Part shown: positions 26,484 through 34,737 of the stretch, one piece after another
Layout: each line of letters starts with the position of its first letter
How positions within the stretch are numbered: the stretch's first letter is position 1
Assembly (NCBI RefSeq): GCF_002803065.1
Contig: NZ_NNBL01000016.1
Span: forward strand, 114,639 to 178,638
Origin: Streptomyces sp. CB01635
Lineage (GTDB): Bacteria; Actinomycetota; Actinomycetes; Streptomycetales; Streptomycetaceae
Reading direction: 5' to 3'
DNA length: 64,000 nt
Translations under genes and position numbers: made by a program
The notes under the pieces: model-generated
The model's input: the letters and a program-made list of their open reading frames with translations, nothing else
The model's database searches: none
Told to the model about the DNA's origin: nothing

Positions 26484-27584
26484 TCAGCGGTGAGACCTGC
26501 CGAGCAGCCACAACAGGTAGGGCGCACCGACCAGCGCGGTCAGTGCTCCCACCGGAAGCTCGAGCGGTACGAGGATCAGGCGGGCGGCGAGGTCGGCTGC
26601 CGTCAGGGTGACGGCGCCCGTCAACGCCGAGCACACAAGCGGGAGTTGGGGCGTGCGGGTCAAAAGGCGGGCGAGCTGCGGCGCCGTCAGGGCGACGAAG
26701 CCGATGGGACCCGCGGCGCCGGTCGCGCTCGCCGCGAGGACCACGCCGATGACGGTCAGGCCGAGCTGCGCCCGGCGCACCCGAAAGCCGAGCGCGGCCG
26801 CCGTGTCGGGGCCGAGTCCGAGGGGGCGAAGGGCGCGGCTCGCCCACACGAGGGCGGGCAGGCTGAGCAGGAGGACGAGCCCGAGCGGTCCGGCCTGGTC
26901 CCAGCCGCGCCCGTTGAGACTGCCGGTCAGCCATAGTTTGACGATCTCGGCCTGCTCCAACTCGCTGTCGGTGAGATAGAGCTGGACTACGGCGGAGAGC
27001 GCGACCCCGACGCCGACTCCCGTCAGCACGAAGCGGCTCGACCTCATCCCGCCGCGCCGAGCGACCGCCCACACGAGGGCGGCGGCCGCGATTCCGCCCG
27101 CGACGGAGACGGCAGGCAGCGCGCCCGGGGACGAGATGACCCCCGTCGCGAGCGCGAGGACCGTGGCGGCGGCAGCCCCGTGACCGACCCCGATGACATC
27201 GGGCGAGGCCAGCGGATTACGGGTCACCGACTGCACCAGCGCCCCGGCGGCCCCGAGCGCAAGCCCCACGAGGACCCCGAGCACGATCCGCGGCACGCGC
27301 AGTTCCCGTACGACGAGGGCGTCGGGCCCCTGACCACCGCGGAGGAGGTGGAGCACTTCCGCCGGGGACACCCAGCCCTGCCCGGCGCAGGCGGCGAGGA
27401 CCATGACCACCGCAAGCAGGAGACACAGACCTGCGGCAACGACAGCGGAACGGCGGTGCCAGAGAAGGGAGTTGCCGCGTGCCCGCAGGACGTGCAGCCC
27501 TGCGGACCGGGGATAGGAGGACTGCGGTCCGCAGGTCCGTGACTGCGCTGTCCGCGCGTCTTCGGCCCAGGTCGACGTTCCCAT
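26484..27584 (-). CDS. FecCD-type siderophore ABC transporter permease (second)
   Basis: A 366-residue BtuC/FecCD-family inner-membrane permease for Fe3+-siderophores with about ten helices. Diagnostic blocks: LRVPRIVLGVLVGLALGAAG, QSVTRNPLASPDVIGVGHGA, GPIGFVALTAPQLAR (the L-loop contacting the ATPase) and the C-terminal PVGALTALVGAPYLLWLLGR. The first ~45 residues are a variable extension. Its ATG lies 2 bp after the upstream permease stop; GGGGGAAGAG precedes it. Last gene of the operon; no ATP-binding subunit follows. Confidence 0.93.
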   Translation of the reverse strand: MGTSTWAEDARTAQSRTCGPQSSYPRSAGLHVLRARGNSLLWHRRSAVVAAGLCLLLAVVMVLAACAGQGWVSPAEVLHLLRGGQGPDALVVRELRVPRIVLGVLVGLALGAAGALVQSVTRNPLASPDVIGVGHGAAAATVLALATGVISSPGALPAVSVAGGIAAAALVWAVARRGGMRSSRFVLTGVGVGVALSAVVQLYLTDSELEQAEIVKLWLTGSLNGRGWDQAGPLGLVLLLSLPALVWASRALRPLGLGPDTAAALGFRVRRAQLGLTVIGVVLAASATGAAGPIGFVALTAPQLARLLTRTPQLPLVCSALTGAVTLTAADLAARLILVPLELPVGALTALVGAPYLLWLLGRSHR

Positions 27585-27586
27585 GC

Positions 27587-28606
27587 TCACTCTTCCCCCA
27601 CCGTCCGGCGGCCCCGGACGAGCCAGATCAGGACCGGCACTCCGACGAGCGCCGTCATGACCCCGGCCGGCACCTCCCCCGGAGGCCGCACCACGCGCCC
27701 GGCCACATCGGCGCCGACCAGCAGACAGGCGCCGAGCAGGGCCGACAGCGGAAGGGTCCAGCGATGGCCGCCTCCCACCAGGCGCCGGGCCAGGTGCGGG
27801 ACGGCGAGGCCGACGAAGGCGATGGGGCCGGACGCGGCGACCGCTGCGGCCGTCAGGAGCGTCGCGCCCAGCGCCGCCGCGATCCGGATGCGGTGGACGC
27901 GGTGCCCGAGCGCGCGCGCCGTTTCGTCCCCGAGCGCGAGCCCGTCGAGTCCACGCGCGGAGCACAGGACGAGCAGTGCCCCCGCGCCCAGGAACGGCAG
28001 CATCTGCACGATCGTGCCCGCGTCCCGCCCGTCGATCGCGCCGACCTGCCAGAACCGGAACTGGTCGAGCGTCGCCGAACTCGACGTCAGCGCTACCGTC
28101 GTACCGCCTGCGATCATCGCGGAGAACGCCGTTCCGGCGAGCGCCAGCTTGACGGGGCTCGCCCCGCCCCGGCCGCGCGAGGCGATCACGTACACGAGGA
28201 ACGCCGCGACGACCGCGCCGCCGAACGCCCACCACACGTATCCGGAGAAGCCGTCCGCCCGCCCGGTCGCGAGCGCCAGCACCACACCGGCCGCCGCCCC
28301 TTGGCTGAGTCCGAGGATGCCGGGATCGGCGAGCGGGTTGCGCGTCACCGCCTGCAGCGCCGCCCCCGCGAGGCCGAGCCCGGCGCCCGCCGCGAGACCG
28401 ATGCCCGTGCGCGGCACCCGAAGGGAACGTACGACAAGGGCGTCGGGACCGTTCGCCCCGTGCACCAGCGCGTCGACGACGGTGCTCAGTGGTACGGGGC
28501 GTGAGCCGACGGCCAGGCTGAGCGCGACGACGGCGAAGGTGACGGTGAGCGCGACGACGGGCCAGGCCAGGCGTCGTACAGCGGGGGCGGAACCGAGCAT
28601 GGGCAC
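27587..28606 (-). CDS. FecCD-type siderophore ABC transporter permease (first)
   Basis: A 339-residue FecCD permease paired with the downstream one as a likely heterodimer. Blocks: LRVPRTGIGLAAGAGLGLAG, QAVTRNPLADPGILGLSQGAA, GPIAFVGLAVPHLARRLVG and PAGVMTALVGVPVLIWLVR. GTG 28606 is used here; ATG 28600, two codons in, is an alternative, neither with a strong ribosome binding site, consistent with coupling to the binding-protein gene whose stop is 3 bp upstream. Confidence 0.93.
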   Translation of the reverse strand: MPMLGSAPAVRRLAWPVVALTVTFAVVALSLAVGSRPVPLSTVVDALVHGANGPDALVVRSLRVPRTGIGLAAGAGLGLAGAALQAVTRNPLADPGILGLSQGAAAGVVLALATGRADGFSGYVWWAFGGAVVAAFLVYVIASRGRGGASPVKLALAGTAFSAMIAGGTTVALTSSSATLDQFRFWQVGAIDGRDAGTIVQMLPFLGAGALLVLCSARGLDGLALGDETARALGHRVHRIRIAAALGATLLTAAAVAASGPIAFVGLAVPHLARRLVGGGHRWTLPLSALLGACLLVGADVAGRVVRPPGEVPAGVMTALVGVPVLIWLVRGRRTVGEE

Positions 28607-28609
28607 GTC

Positions 28610-29656
28610 TCAGCCGAGGTGCTCGGTGAGCTCGTCGAGGACCAGCCGCGCGGCGGTGGGCCCGGCGTTCAGGTACCAGGGGTCGTCGTCGACCTGTACG
28701 GCGTGCCTCGCCTTGACGCCCTGCATCGACTTCCACAGCGGCCCGGCGAGCACGTTCGCCGCGTCGGTCTTGGCGGCCTTGCCCTGCACCGAGTAGAAGA
28801 TCCAGTCCCCGTCCGCGGTGTCGATGCGCTCGGCGCCGATGTCCTGCGAAATAGCCCTGAACTGCTGCGCCTTGGGGCGGGTGAGCCCCATGTCGACGGC
28901 GATGGAACCGGTGAACGACGACACCCCGAACATCCGCGTACGTCCCGGCGAGAACCGCACCATGGACACCTCGGCACCCTTGGCCCCGGCCCCCTGACGC
29001 TTTGTGTCGGCAGCGAAGCCGTCGAGCAGCTGCTGCGCCTTCTCCTGCTTGCCGACGGCGGCGCCCACGAGCAGCAGGTCGCTCTTCCAGTTGATCCCCT
29101 GCCCCTTGGTGACGACGGTGGGCGCGATGGCGGAGAGCTTCGGGTACAGGTCTCCGAGCGAGGAGTTGACCAGGATCAGATCCGGCTTCGCGCGGGCCAG
29201 GGACTCCAGGTTGGGCGCGGTCCGCGTTCCCGCGTCGGTCATGGCGCCGAGCTTCTCCCTGTCCTGCGGGAAGGCGTCGGCGAGGTAGTCGGGTACGAGT
29301 CCCGCGTTGTCGGCGCGCGTGGAGGCGACCGGCACGGTCCCGAGGGTGAGCAGGTCGTCGAGCTGCCCGGTCGACAGTACGGCGATCCGCTTCGGGGCGT
29401 GCTTCAGGTCGGCCTTGCCCTTGTAGTGGCCGACGGTGCGCGGAAAGGCGCCGTCCTTCGCGTCGCTCGCCATTCCGGCGGGCACGGCGCTCGGCGCGGC
29501 GGTGGGACCCTTCCCGTCCGCGGCACCGGCGACGGTATTGCGGCCCGTGCCACCCTTGTCCGCCGCCTTGCCCTCGCCTCCCGACGACGAGCAACCCGCC
29601 AGGAGCCCTCCGACAACCGCCGCGGCCAGCACGACCTTCACACCACCAGCGCGCAC
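28610..29656 (-). CDS. iron-siderophore ABC transporter substrate-binding lipoprotein
   Basis: A 348-residue periplasmic-binding-type lipoprotein for Fe3+-siderophores (class III, FepB/FhuD-like). An N-terminal lipobox, VVGGLLAGC, is followed by a Gly/Ala/Lys-rich linker to about residue 70. The ligand-binding fold contains PKRIAVLSTGQLDDLLTLG, NLESLARAKPDLILVNSS and, near the C-terminus, DDDPWYLNAGPTAARLVLDEL. GTG start with GGAGG 9 nt upstream. First gene of the uptake operon, directly behind an iron box, so expression should rise in iron limitation. Confidence 0.93.
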   Translation of the reverse strand: MRAGGVKVVLAAAVVGGLLAGCSSSGGEGKAADKGGTGRNTVAGAADGKGPTAAPSAVPAGMASDAKDGAFPRTVGHYKGKADLKHAPKRIAVLSTGQLDDLLTLGTVPVASTRADNAGLVPDYLADAFPQDREKLGAMTDAGTRTAPNLESLARAKPDLILVNSSLGDLYPKLSAIAPTVVTKGQGINWKSDLLLVGAAVGKQEKAQQLLDGFAADTKRQGAGAKGAEVSMVRFSPGRTRMFGVSSFTGSIAVDMGLTRPKAQQFRAISQDIGAERIDTADGDWIFYSVQGKAAKTDAANVLAGPLWKSMQGVKARHAVQVDDDPWYLNAGPTAARLVLDELTEHLG

Positions 29657-29688
29657 GACGGCACACCTCCAGCTCTCCCCGTAAGTAA

Positions 29689-29707
29689 TTAGGCAAGGCT
29701 TACCTTA
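29689..29707. promoter_or_regulatory. IdeR/DmdR-type iron box
   Basis: TTAGGCAAGGCTTACCTTA matches 15 of 19 positions of the DtxR/IdeR consensus as I recall it (TTAGGTTAGGCTAACCTAA). It is 32 bp upstream of the siderophore-binding lipoprotein start. Fe2+-loaded IdeR/DmdR1 would repress the operon. Confidence 0.85.
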
Positions 29708-29799
29708 ACCACTTGAGGGAGGAGGGATTCCATCGGGCGCTCGGCGCCAGTCGCGCGTCGGCCGGTCACGGCTCCCCTCGGACCCGCAAGGGCGCGGCG

Positions 29800-29952
29800 T
29801 CATTCACTGTCACCGCGGACCACGTCGGTGCCGGCACCACGACGACGGCCGCCCGCGCCGGTGCGCCCCGGGTGGCGGTCCCCGAGATCGTGGACCAGCC
29901 GCACCGGCCGCCCCCGTACTGGCTCAACGGAGCCCGCCGGAGGTCCACCTGA
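29800..29952 (+). pseudogene. glycosyltransferase remnant (UGT/MGT C-terminal motif)
   Basis: A plus-strand frame contains HVGAGTTTTAARAGAPRVAV followed by PEIVDQP. This is the nucleotide-sugar donor-binding signature of GT1/MGT-type glycosyltransferases (usual form HHGGAGTT-AAR-G-P-VVVP---DQP). Nothing recognisable precedes it and the frame stops about 20 codons later, where the family would continue for some 60 residues. It is a short leftover of a natural-product-type glycosyltransferase between the iron box and the acyl-CoA dehydrogenase gene. Confidence 0.65.
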
Positions 29953-29972
29953 GGCGCATCGCAACGCGCACG

Positions 29973-31613
29973 TCACGCAGGCAGTCGCTCCAGCAGCCCC
30001 GCGAAATCGGTCCCCGGCGGCAGCGTCCCGAAGGCGAGTCCGCGGTCCCCGGCGAGCCGCGACGCGCAGAACGCGTCCGCCACGGCGGCCGGCGCGTGCC
30101 GGACCAGGAGCGAACCCTGCAGCACGAGGGCCGCGCGTTCGATGACGCGGCGGGCCCGCAGCGGCGCGTCCTCGGTCAGGACCAGCTCGCCCTGCAGCTC
30201 CTGCCAGGCCGTGTCGAGTCGCCGGTCACCGCCGGCCGCCGCCTCGATCTCCGTACGGAACGCCTCCAGGGACTCGGGCTCACGGGCCAACGCCCGCAGC
30301 ATGTCCAGGGCGTTGACGTTGCCGGAGCCCTCCCAGATGCCGTTGAGCGGGGCATCGCGGTACAGCCGCGGCATGCCTGACGTCTCGTCATATCCGTTGC
30401 CGCCGAGGCATTCCAGGGCCTCGGCCACCGCTACGGGCTGCCGCTTGCACACCCAGTACTTGCCGACCGCCGTCGCCAGGCGCAGGAAGGCACGCTCCCC
30501 CTCGTCGCCGCGCTGGGCGCGGTCGGCGGCGCCGGCCAGGCGCAGCGCGAGCGTGGTGGCGGCCTCGGACTCCACCGCGAGGTCGGCCAGTACGTTGCGC
30601 ATCAGCGGCTGGTCGATGAGCTTGGCGCCGAACACCGAGCGGTGGCGGGCGTGGTGGGCGGCCTGGGCCAGTGCGGCGCGGGTGCCGGCGGCGGAGCCGA
30701 GGACGCAGTCGAGCCGCGTCATGGTCACCATGTCGATGATGGTGCGGACGCCCTTGCCCTCGGCCCCGACGAGCCAGGCCACGGTGTCGTCGAACTCGGG
30801 CTCGCTCGACGCGTTGGAGCGGTTGCCGAGCTTGTCCTTGAGACGCTGGATACGGAAGGTGTTGCGGCTGCCGTCGGGCAGGACGCGCGGGACCAGGAAG
30901 CAGGACAGGCCGCCGGGCGCCTGGGCGAGCACAAGGAACAGGTCGTTCATCGGGGCGCTGGTGAACCACTTGTGACCGCGCAACCGCCAGGTCCCGTCGG
31001 CCTGTTCGGTGGCGGAGGTGGTGTTTGCGCGCACATCGGTGCCACCCTGCTTCTCCGTCATCCCCATGCCGGCGAGCAGGCCCCGCTTCTCGCCCGGGGT
31101 GTGCAGACCGGGTTCGTAGACACGGCTGGTGAGCAGGGGCTCGTAAATCTTGGCCAGGTCGGGGGCGTGGCGCAGGGCGGGGACAACGGCGTACGTCATG
31201 GAGACGGGGCAGCCGTGCCCGGCCTCGGTGCTGCTCCACACCATGAAGGCCGCGGCCCGCGCCACATGCGCGCCGGGCCGTTCGTCCGCCCAGGCACTGC
31301 CGGCCAGCCCCTCGCCCACCGCCACGTCCATCAGGGCGTGGTACGAGGGGTGGAAGTCGACTTCGTCGATGCGGTTGCCGTAGCGGTCGTGGGTGCGCAG
31401 CACCGGCTCGTAGCGGTTGGCCTCGTCGGCCCAGCGCTGCACCTCCTCGCTGCCCGCGCGACGGCCGATCCGGTGGAGGTCGTCGAGCGACCACTCGGCG
31501 CCCTCGCGGCGCACGCCCTCGAGGAGGACCGGGTCGTCGGCGACGTCGTGGCCGGTCAACGGCGGTGCCTGGTTGGTCACTTCGTGCGTCACGGCGGTGG
31601 GGTTGCTGGGCAT
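29973..31613 (-). CDS. acyl-CoA dehydrogenase, AidB/isovaleryl-CoA-like
   Basis: A 546-residue FAD-dependent acyl-CoA dehydrogenase of the AidB-like clade. Blocks: MGMTEKQGGTDVRANTT (about 185-201, AidB-type flavin loop), LRGHKWFTSAPMNDLFLVLA, FRIQRLKDKLGNRSNASSE, GYDETSGMPRLYRDAPLNGI and IWEGSGNVNALDMLRAL with the clade's RDAP-NGIWEGSGNV. AidB in E. coli binds DNA during the adaptive response to alkylation and has weak isovaleryl-CoA dehydrogenase activity; whether this one does is unknown. Start at ATG 31613 behind GGAGGAGG. Transcribed with the upstream TetR gene, 29 bp apart. Confidence 0.9.
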   Translation of the reverse strand: MPSNPTAVTHEVTNQAPPLTGHDVADDPVLLEGVRREGAEWSLDDLHRIGRRAGSEEVQRWADEANRYEPVLRTHDRYGNRIDEVDFHPSYHALMDVAVGEGLAGSAWADERPGAHVARAAAFMVWSSTEAGHGCPVSMTYAVVPALRHAPDLAKIYEPLLTSRVYEPGLHTPGEKRGLLAGMGMTEKQGGTDVRANTTSATEQADGTWRLRGHKWFTSAPMNDLFLVLAQAPGGLSCFLVPRVLPDGSRNTFRIQRLKDKLGNRSNASSEPEFDDTVAWLVGAEGKGVRTIIDMVTMTRLDCVLGSAAGTRAALAQAAHHARHRSVFGAKLIDQPLMRNVLADLAVESEAATTLALRLAGAADRAQRGDEGERAFLRLATAVGKYWVCKRQPVAVAEALECLGGNGYDETSGMPRLYRDAPLNGIWEGSGNVNALDMLRALAREPESLEAFRTEIEAAAGGDRRLDTAWQELQGELVLTEDAPLRARRVIERAALVLQGSLLVRHAPAAVADAFCASRLAGDRGLAFGTLPPGTDFAGLLERLPA

Positions 31614-31642
31614 GGGGCCTCCTCCGGTGGAGCGGGTGGGAA

Positions 31643-32251
31643 TCAGGCGGTCGGGGCGCCCGCGCAGCGCAGTGCCGCGGCGGTGAGGTCGGTGAGCAGC
31701 TGCTCGGTGGCGTTCTCGTCGGGGGTGCCGAGCGGGTCGACGAGCACTTCGCCGATGGCTCCGGTCAGGGCGGCTGCGGTGATCTCGGCGTTCTGTGGGG
31801 GCAGTTGGCCCGTCGCCGTGCCCTCGCGCACCACCTCGGCCCACAGCGTGCGGTAGCGCCGGCGGAAGTCGAGCCGCTCGGCGCCGACCGCGGGTTCAGC
31901 GGGGGCCGCGAGCAGGGCGTAGGCGAGGCCGCGGTTCTCCAGGGCGCGGCGGGCGAAGACCTCGACGCCGCGGCGGAGCCGTTCGACGGGGTCTCCCGGA
32001 CCGTGCAGCACCTCACCCAGGACATCCACCTCGCGCCCCGCGGCGCGCCGGAACACTTCCACGGCGAGGGCCGCCTTGGACGGGAAGTGCTGGTACACGG
32101 AGCCTGCCGCGATGCCCGCCGAGTCGGCGACGACGGTCACGGACGCCTGCGACCAGCCCACTTCCGCCACGACCGAGGTGGCGCAGGAGATGAGGCGCTC
32201 TCTCGCGGCTTCGAGCCGGCTGATTTCGGCTGGGGTCTTGCGGTAGGCCAT
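31643..32251 (-). CDS. TetR-family transcriptional regulator
   Basis: A 202-residue TetR regulator. The N-terminal HTH (about 12-60) reads SQASVTVVADSAGIAAGSVY, then QHFPSKAALAVEVF. The helical ligand domain follows with ALLAAPAEPAV. Start at ATG 32251 (MAYRKTPAE), the usual form of this subgroup; a GTG at 32287 is in frame. Its start codon is directly back-to-back with the divergent acyl-CoA synthetase region. Probably controls its own operon with the acyl-CoA dehydrogenase and the divergent synthetase in response to an acyl-CoA. Confidence 0.88.
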   Translation of the reverse strand: MAYRKTPAEISRLEAARERLISCATSVVAEVGWSQASVTVVADSAGIAAGSVYQHFPSKAALAVEVFRRAAGREVDVLGEVLHGPGDPVERLRRGVEVFARRALENRGLAYALLAAPAEPAVGAERLDFRRRYRTLWAEVVREGTATGQLPPQNAEITAAALTGAIGEVLVDPLGTPDENATEQLLTDLTAAALRCAGAPTA

Positions 32252-32259
32252 GAAAGAAG

Positions 32260-32273
32260 TGAACCATGATTCA
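32260..32273. promoter_or_regulatory. candidate TetR operator between divergent acyl-CoA genes
   Basis: TGAACCATGATTCA is a 14-bp imperfect dyad (TGAA-C-CATG-A-TTCA; one mismatched pair) lying 8 bp upstream of the tetR start and 52 bp before the acyl-CoA synthetase start. Confidence 0.45.
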
Positions 32274-32324
32274 GAGTTTCCCGCCACGGTCGGTTCCGCC
32301 GGCCCGGCTCGTCAGGAGAACGTG

Positions 32325-33872
32325 ATGCACCTCAGTGCCCTGCTGGACAGCGTGGTTCGCTCGGCCGGCGACAAGGAAGCGGTCGTCTATCGCGAACAGC
32401 GGTGGAGCTACCGGGAGTTCGACGAAGCCGCCCGGCGCGCCGCGACGGTACTGAGCGAGGCCGGGCTGCGGCCGGGCGACCGTCTCGCGGTGATGACGTA
32501 CAACACCCCCGCCTTCCTGTTCGCGGCGTTCGGCGCCTGGTACGCGGGCGCCACCCTGGTACCCGTCAACCACAAACTGCAGACTGCCGAGGTGACGCGC
32601 CAGCTCCAGCACTGCGAAGCCCGGCTGATGCTCGTCGACGCGGAGATCGGCGGGCGCGCGACCGCTGCCGCCGAGGCGGTGGACGTGCCCTGGCTGGTCA
32701 GCCACCCCGACGCCGACGCGGACACGCGCCCCGCGGACAGTTTCGAGTCCCTCGTTGCGCGAGCCGAGCCGTCCCGCGGGGAACCGGGCCCGGACAGCGA
32801 CATCGCGCAGATCCTCTACACGTCAGGCACCTCCGGGACCCCCAAGGGCTGTGTGCACACGCACCGCGGCATCGCCCTGACGGCCGGGCACACGGCGGAC
32901 ACGATCCCCCTCGTCCCTGACGAGCGGTTCCTGATCTGCATGCCGATCTGGCACGCCTCCCCCCTCAACAACTGGACGCTCGGCACGCTGGTGCGCGGGG
33001 CCACGGTCGTGCTGCAGCGCGAGTACGATCCTCGCGGCATGCTGGAGACGATCCAGCGCGAGCGGGTCACCGCGATGTTCGCGGCGCCGATCGCGCTCAT
33101 CGCCCCCGTGCAAGCCGTCGCCGACTTCGCCGACTTCGACCTCACCTCCGTGCGCGCGTGGATCTACGGCGCCGGGCCTCTGGACGCCGACACCGCGCGC
33201 CGGCTGATGAAGGCGTACGGCTCGCAGGACTTCCACCAGGTGTACGGGATGAGCGAAATGGGCCCCGCAGGGACCTCACTCTCCCCCGCCGAGCAGGTGA
33301 CCAAGGCCGGTTCGATCGGGTGCCACGGCATGCCCGGTGTGGATCTGCGGGTCGTCCGCCCCGACGGCACGGATGCCGGTCCGGGCGATACCGGGGAGAT
33401 CTGGCTGCGCTCGGACACGCGCATGGTCGGCTACCTCGACGACGAGGCCGCCACCGCCGAGGTGTTCGCGGGCGACTGGTACCGCAGCGGCGACCTGGGA
33501 CGGGTCGATGAGGACGGGTTCGTCACGGTCGTGGACCGGATGAAGGACGTGATCATCACCGGCGGCGAGAACGTCGCCTCACAGGAGGTGGAGGGCGCGC
33601 TGCGCGGCCATCCGGATGTGCTCGACGTCGCCGTCGTCGGCCGCCCGCACCCACAGTGGGGCGAGACCGTGGTGGCCGTCGTGGTGCCGCGCGACGGTAC
33701 GGCACCGGACCTGGCGGGCGTGCGCGCGTGGCTGGAGGCGCGGATCGCCCGCTACAAGATCCCCCGCGAGCTGGTCCTCCGCCGTGAGCTGCCGCGTACT
33801 CCGTCGGGGAAGGTCACCAAGCATGTGCTGCGGGCCGAGCTGGCCGACGTCACACAGGCCGTGGGCGCCTGA
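32325..33872 (+). CDS. acyl-CoA synthetase (AMP-forming)
   Basis: A 515-residue adenylate-forming ligase activating a carboxylic acid to its CoA thioester. Core motifs: ILYTSGTSGTPKGCVHTHRG (P-loop-like A3), YGMSEMGPAGTSL (A5), YRSGDLGRVDEDGFV (A7), DRMKDVIITGGENVASQEVE (A8) and the C-terminal catalytic Lys496 in PSGKVTKH (A10). Start ATG 32325 behind AGGAGA; earlier in-frame codons overlap the divergent tetR control region. Resembles medium/long-chain fatty-acid and cyclohexanecarboxylate-type ligases. With the divergent acyl-CoA dehydrogenase it suggests a small beta-oxidation-like unit; substrate unknown. Confidence 0.92.
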   Translation: MHLSALLDSVVRSAGDKEAVVYREQRWSYREFDEAARRAATVLSEAGLRPGDRLAVMTYNTPAFLFAAFGAWYAGATLVPVNHKLQTAEVTRQLQHCEARLMLVDAEIGGRATAAAEAVDVPWLVSHPDADADTRPADSFESLVARAEPSRGEPGPDSDIAQILYTSGTSGTPKGCVHTHRGIALTAGHTADTIPLVPDERFLICMPIWHASPLNNWTLGTLVRGATVVLQREYDPRGMLETIQRERVTAMFAAPIALIAPVQAVADFADFDLTSVRAWIYGAGPLDADTARRLMKAYGSQDFHQVYGMSEMGPAGTSLSPAEQVTKAGSIGCHGMPGVDLRVVRPDGTDAGPGDTGEIWLRSDTRMVGYLDDEAATAEVFAGDWYRSGDLGRVDEDGFVTVVDRMKDVIITGGENVASQEVEGALRGHPDVLDVAVVGRPHPQWGETVVAVVVPRDGTAPDLAGVRAWLEARIARYKIPRELVLRRELPRTPSGKVTKHVLRAELADVTQAVGA

Positions 33873-33937
33873 GCGCCACCGGCCTGCGGACGCGTCCCCG
33901 CGAGCAGCGACGGACGCGGCCCGCGTAGGGTCGCCGC

Positions 33938-34540
33938 ATGTCGGAGGAACAGGTGGAGAGCGCACGCCGGGGTCCGGGCCGGCCGCGCCAGGAACATGTC
34001 ACGCGGGCCGTGCTCGACGCCGTCGTCGACCTGGTGGCGGAGAGCGGCATGGCCGCGCTCACGATGGATGCCGTCGCGGCCCGCGCCGGGGTGAGCAAGC
34101 CGGCCATGTACCGGCGCTGGTCCACCAAGCAGGACCTGGTCATCGCTGCCGCGGAGTCGCGGATCGGGCCGCTGACCGTGCCCGACATGGGGGACTTCCG
34201 GGCCGAACTGCGGGCCGTCCTGACGGCGCGCATGAAGGCCTACCGACAGCCGGGGGTCGACCGCCTGCTGGCCGGGGTGATCGGTACCGCCGCCGAGGTG
34301 GGAGCGGAGCCGGGCGCCTATCGCGCCTACACGGCCCGTGTGATGAGCGAGACGCGGCACCTGCTGGAGCGCGGGATCGCACGCGGCGACGTCAGGCCTG
34401 ACGTCGATGTGTCCGCCGCCTCGACGCTCGTGGCGGCGTCGCTGGTCTTCCGGATGGTCGGCGAGCAGCAGATGCCCGACGAGGCGCTCGTCGAGTCGGT
34501 CGTGGACCTGATCGGCCGGGCGGTCGGCGCCCGGACCTGA
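33938..34540 (+). CDS. TetR-family transcriptional regulator
   Basis: A 200-residue TetR regulator: an RRGPGRPRQ basic arm (10-18), HTH about 20-70 (MAALTMDAVAARAGVSKPAM, then YRRWSTKQDLV), and a C-terminal domain of the TetR_C_16-like helical type. ATG 33938 with AGGG 9 nt upstream. It precedes, on the same strand, the dioxygenase-MFS-ALDH operon (197 bp gap) and is its most plausible regulator. Confidence 0.9.
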   Translation: MSEEQVESARRGPGRPRQEHVTRAVLDAVVDLVAESGMAALTMDAVAARAGVSKPAMYRRWSTKQDLVIAAAESRIGPLTVPDMGDFRAELRAVLTARMKAYRQPGVDRLLAGVIGTAAEVGAEPGAYRAYTARVMSETRHLLERGIARGDVRPDVDVSAASTLVAASLVFRMVGEQQMPDEALVESVVDLIGRAVGART

Positions 34541-34687
34541 CATTGGACTGACGTCCCGTCACTTCCCCGCGCGCAGGGCACTTCGTCGTGCCCGCGCGCC
34601 CTTCGTCATGCCCGGATGCCGGTTCCGCGACCCTCGGGCGGCACAGGAAAACAACTCCTCCCGGCCTCTTGCACCTGCGCATTTCAA

Positions 34688-34710
34688 TATCGATACTGCG
34701 GGTTACGTAA
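34688..34710. promoter_or_regulatory. two short palindromes upstream of the dioxygenase operon
   Basis: TATCGATA (34688-34695) and TTACGTAA (34703-34710) are perfect 8-bp dyads in an AT-rich pocket 28-50 bp before the dioxygenase ATG. This is where the promoter and an operator for the upstream TetR protein would be expected. Confidence 0.35.
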
Positions 34711-34737
34711 TTAGCGTTCACCGTCAGGAGGACCGCC

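Noticed and set aside
26484..29696. A single 1070-codon minus-strand frame covering the whole siderophore operon, as if a fused protein
   Set aside because: Only the final third encodes a permease; the rest is the other permease and the lipoprotein read out of frame. Three separate genes with their own starts explain the region.
29713..29799. Start of a real plus-strand gene after the iron box
   Set aside because: The first ~30 codons have no protein-like pattern; only the later glycosyltransferase motif is meaningful, so it is treated as a relic.
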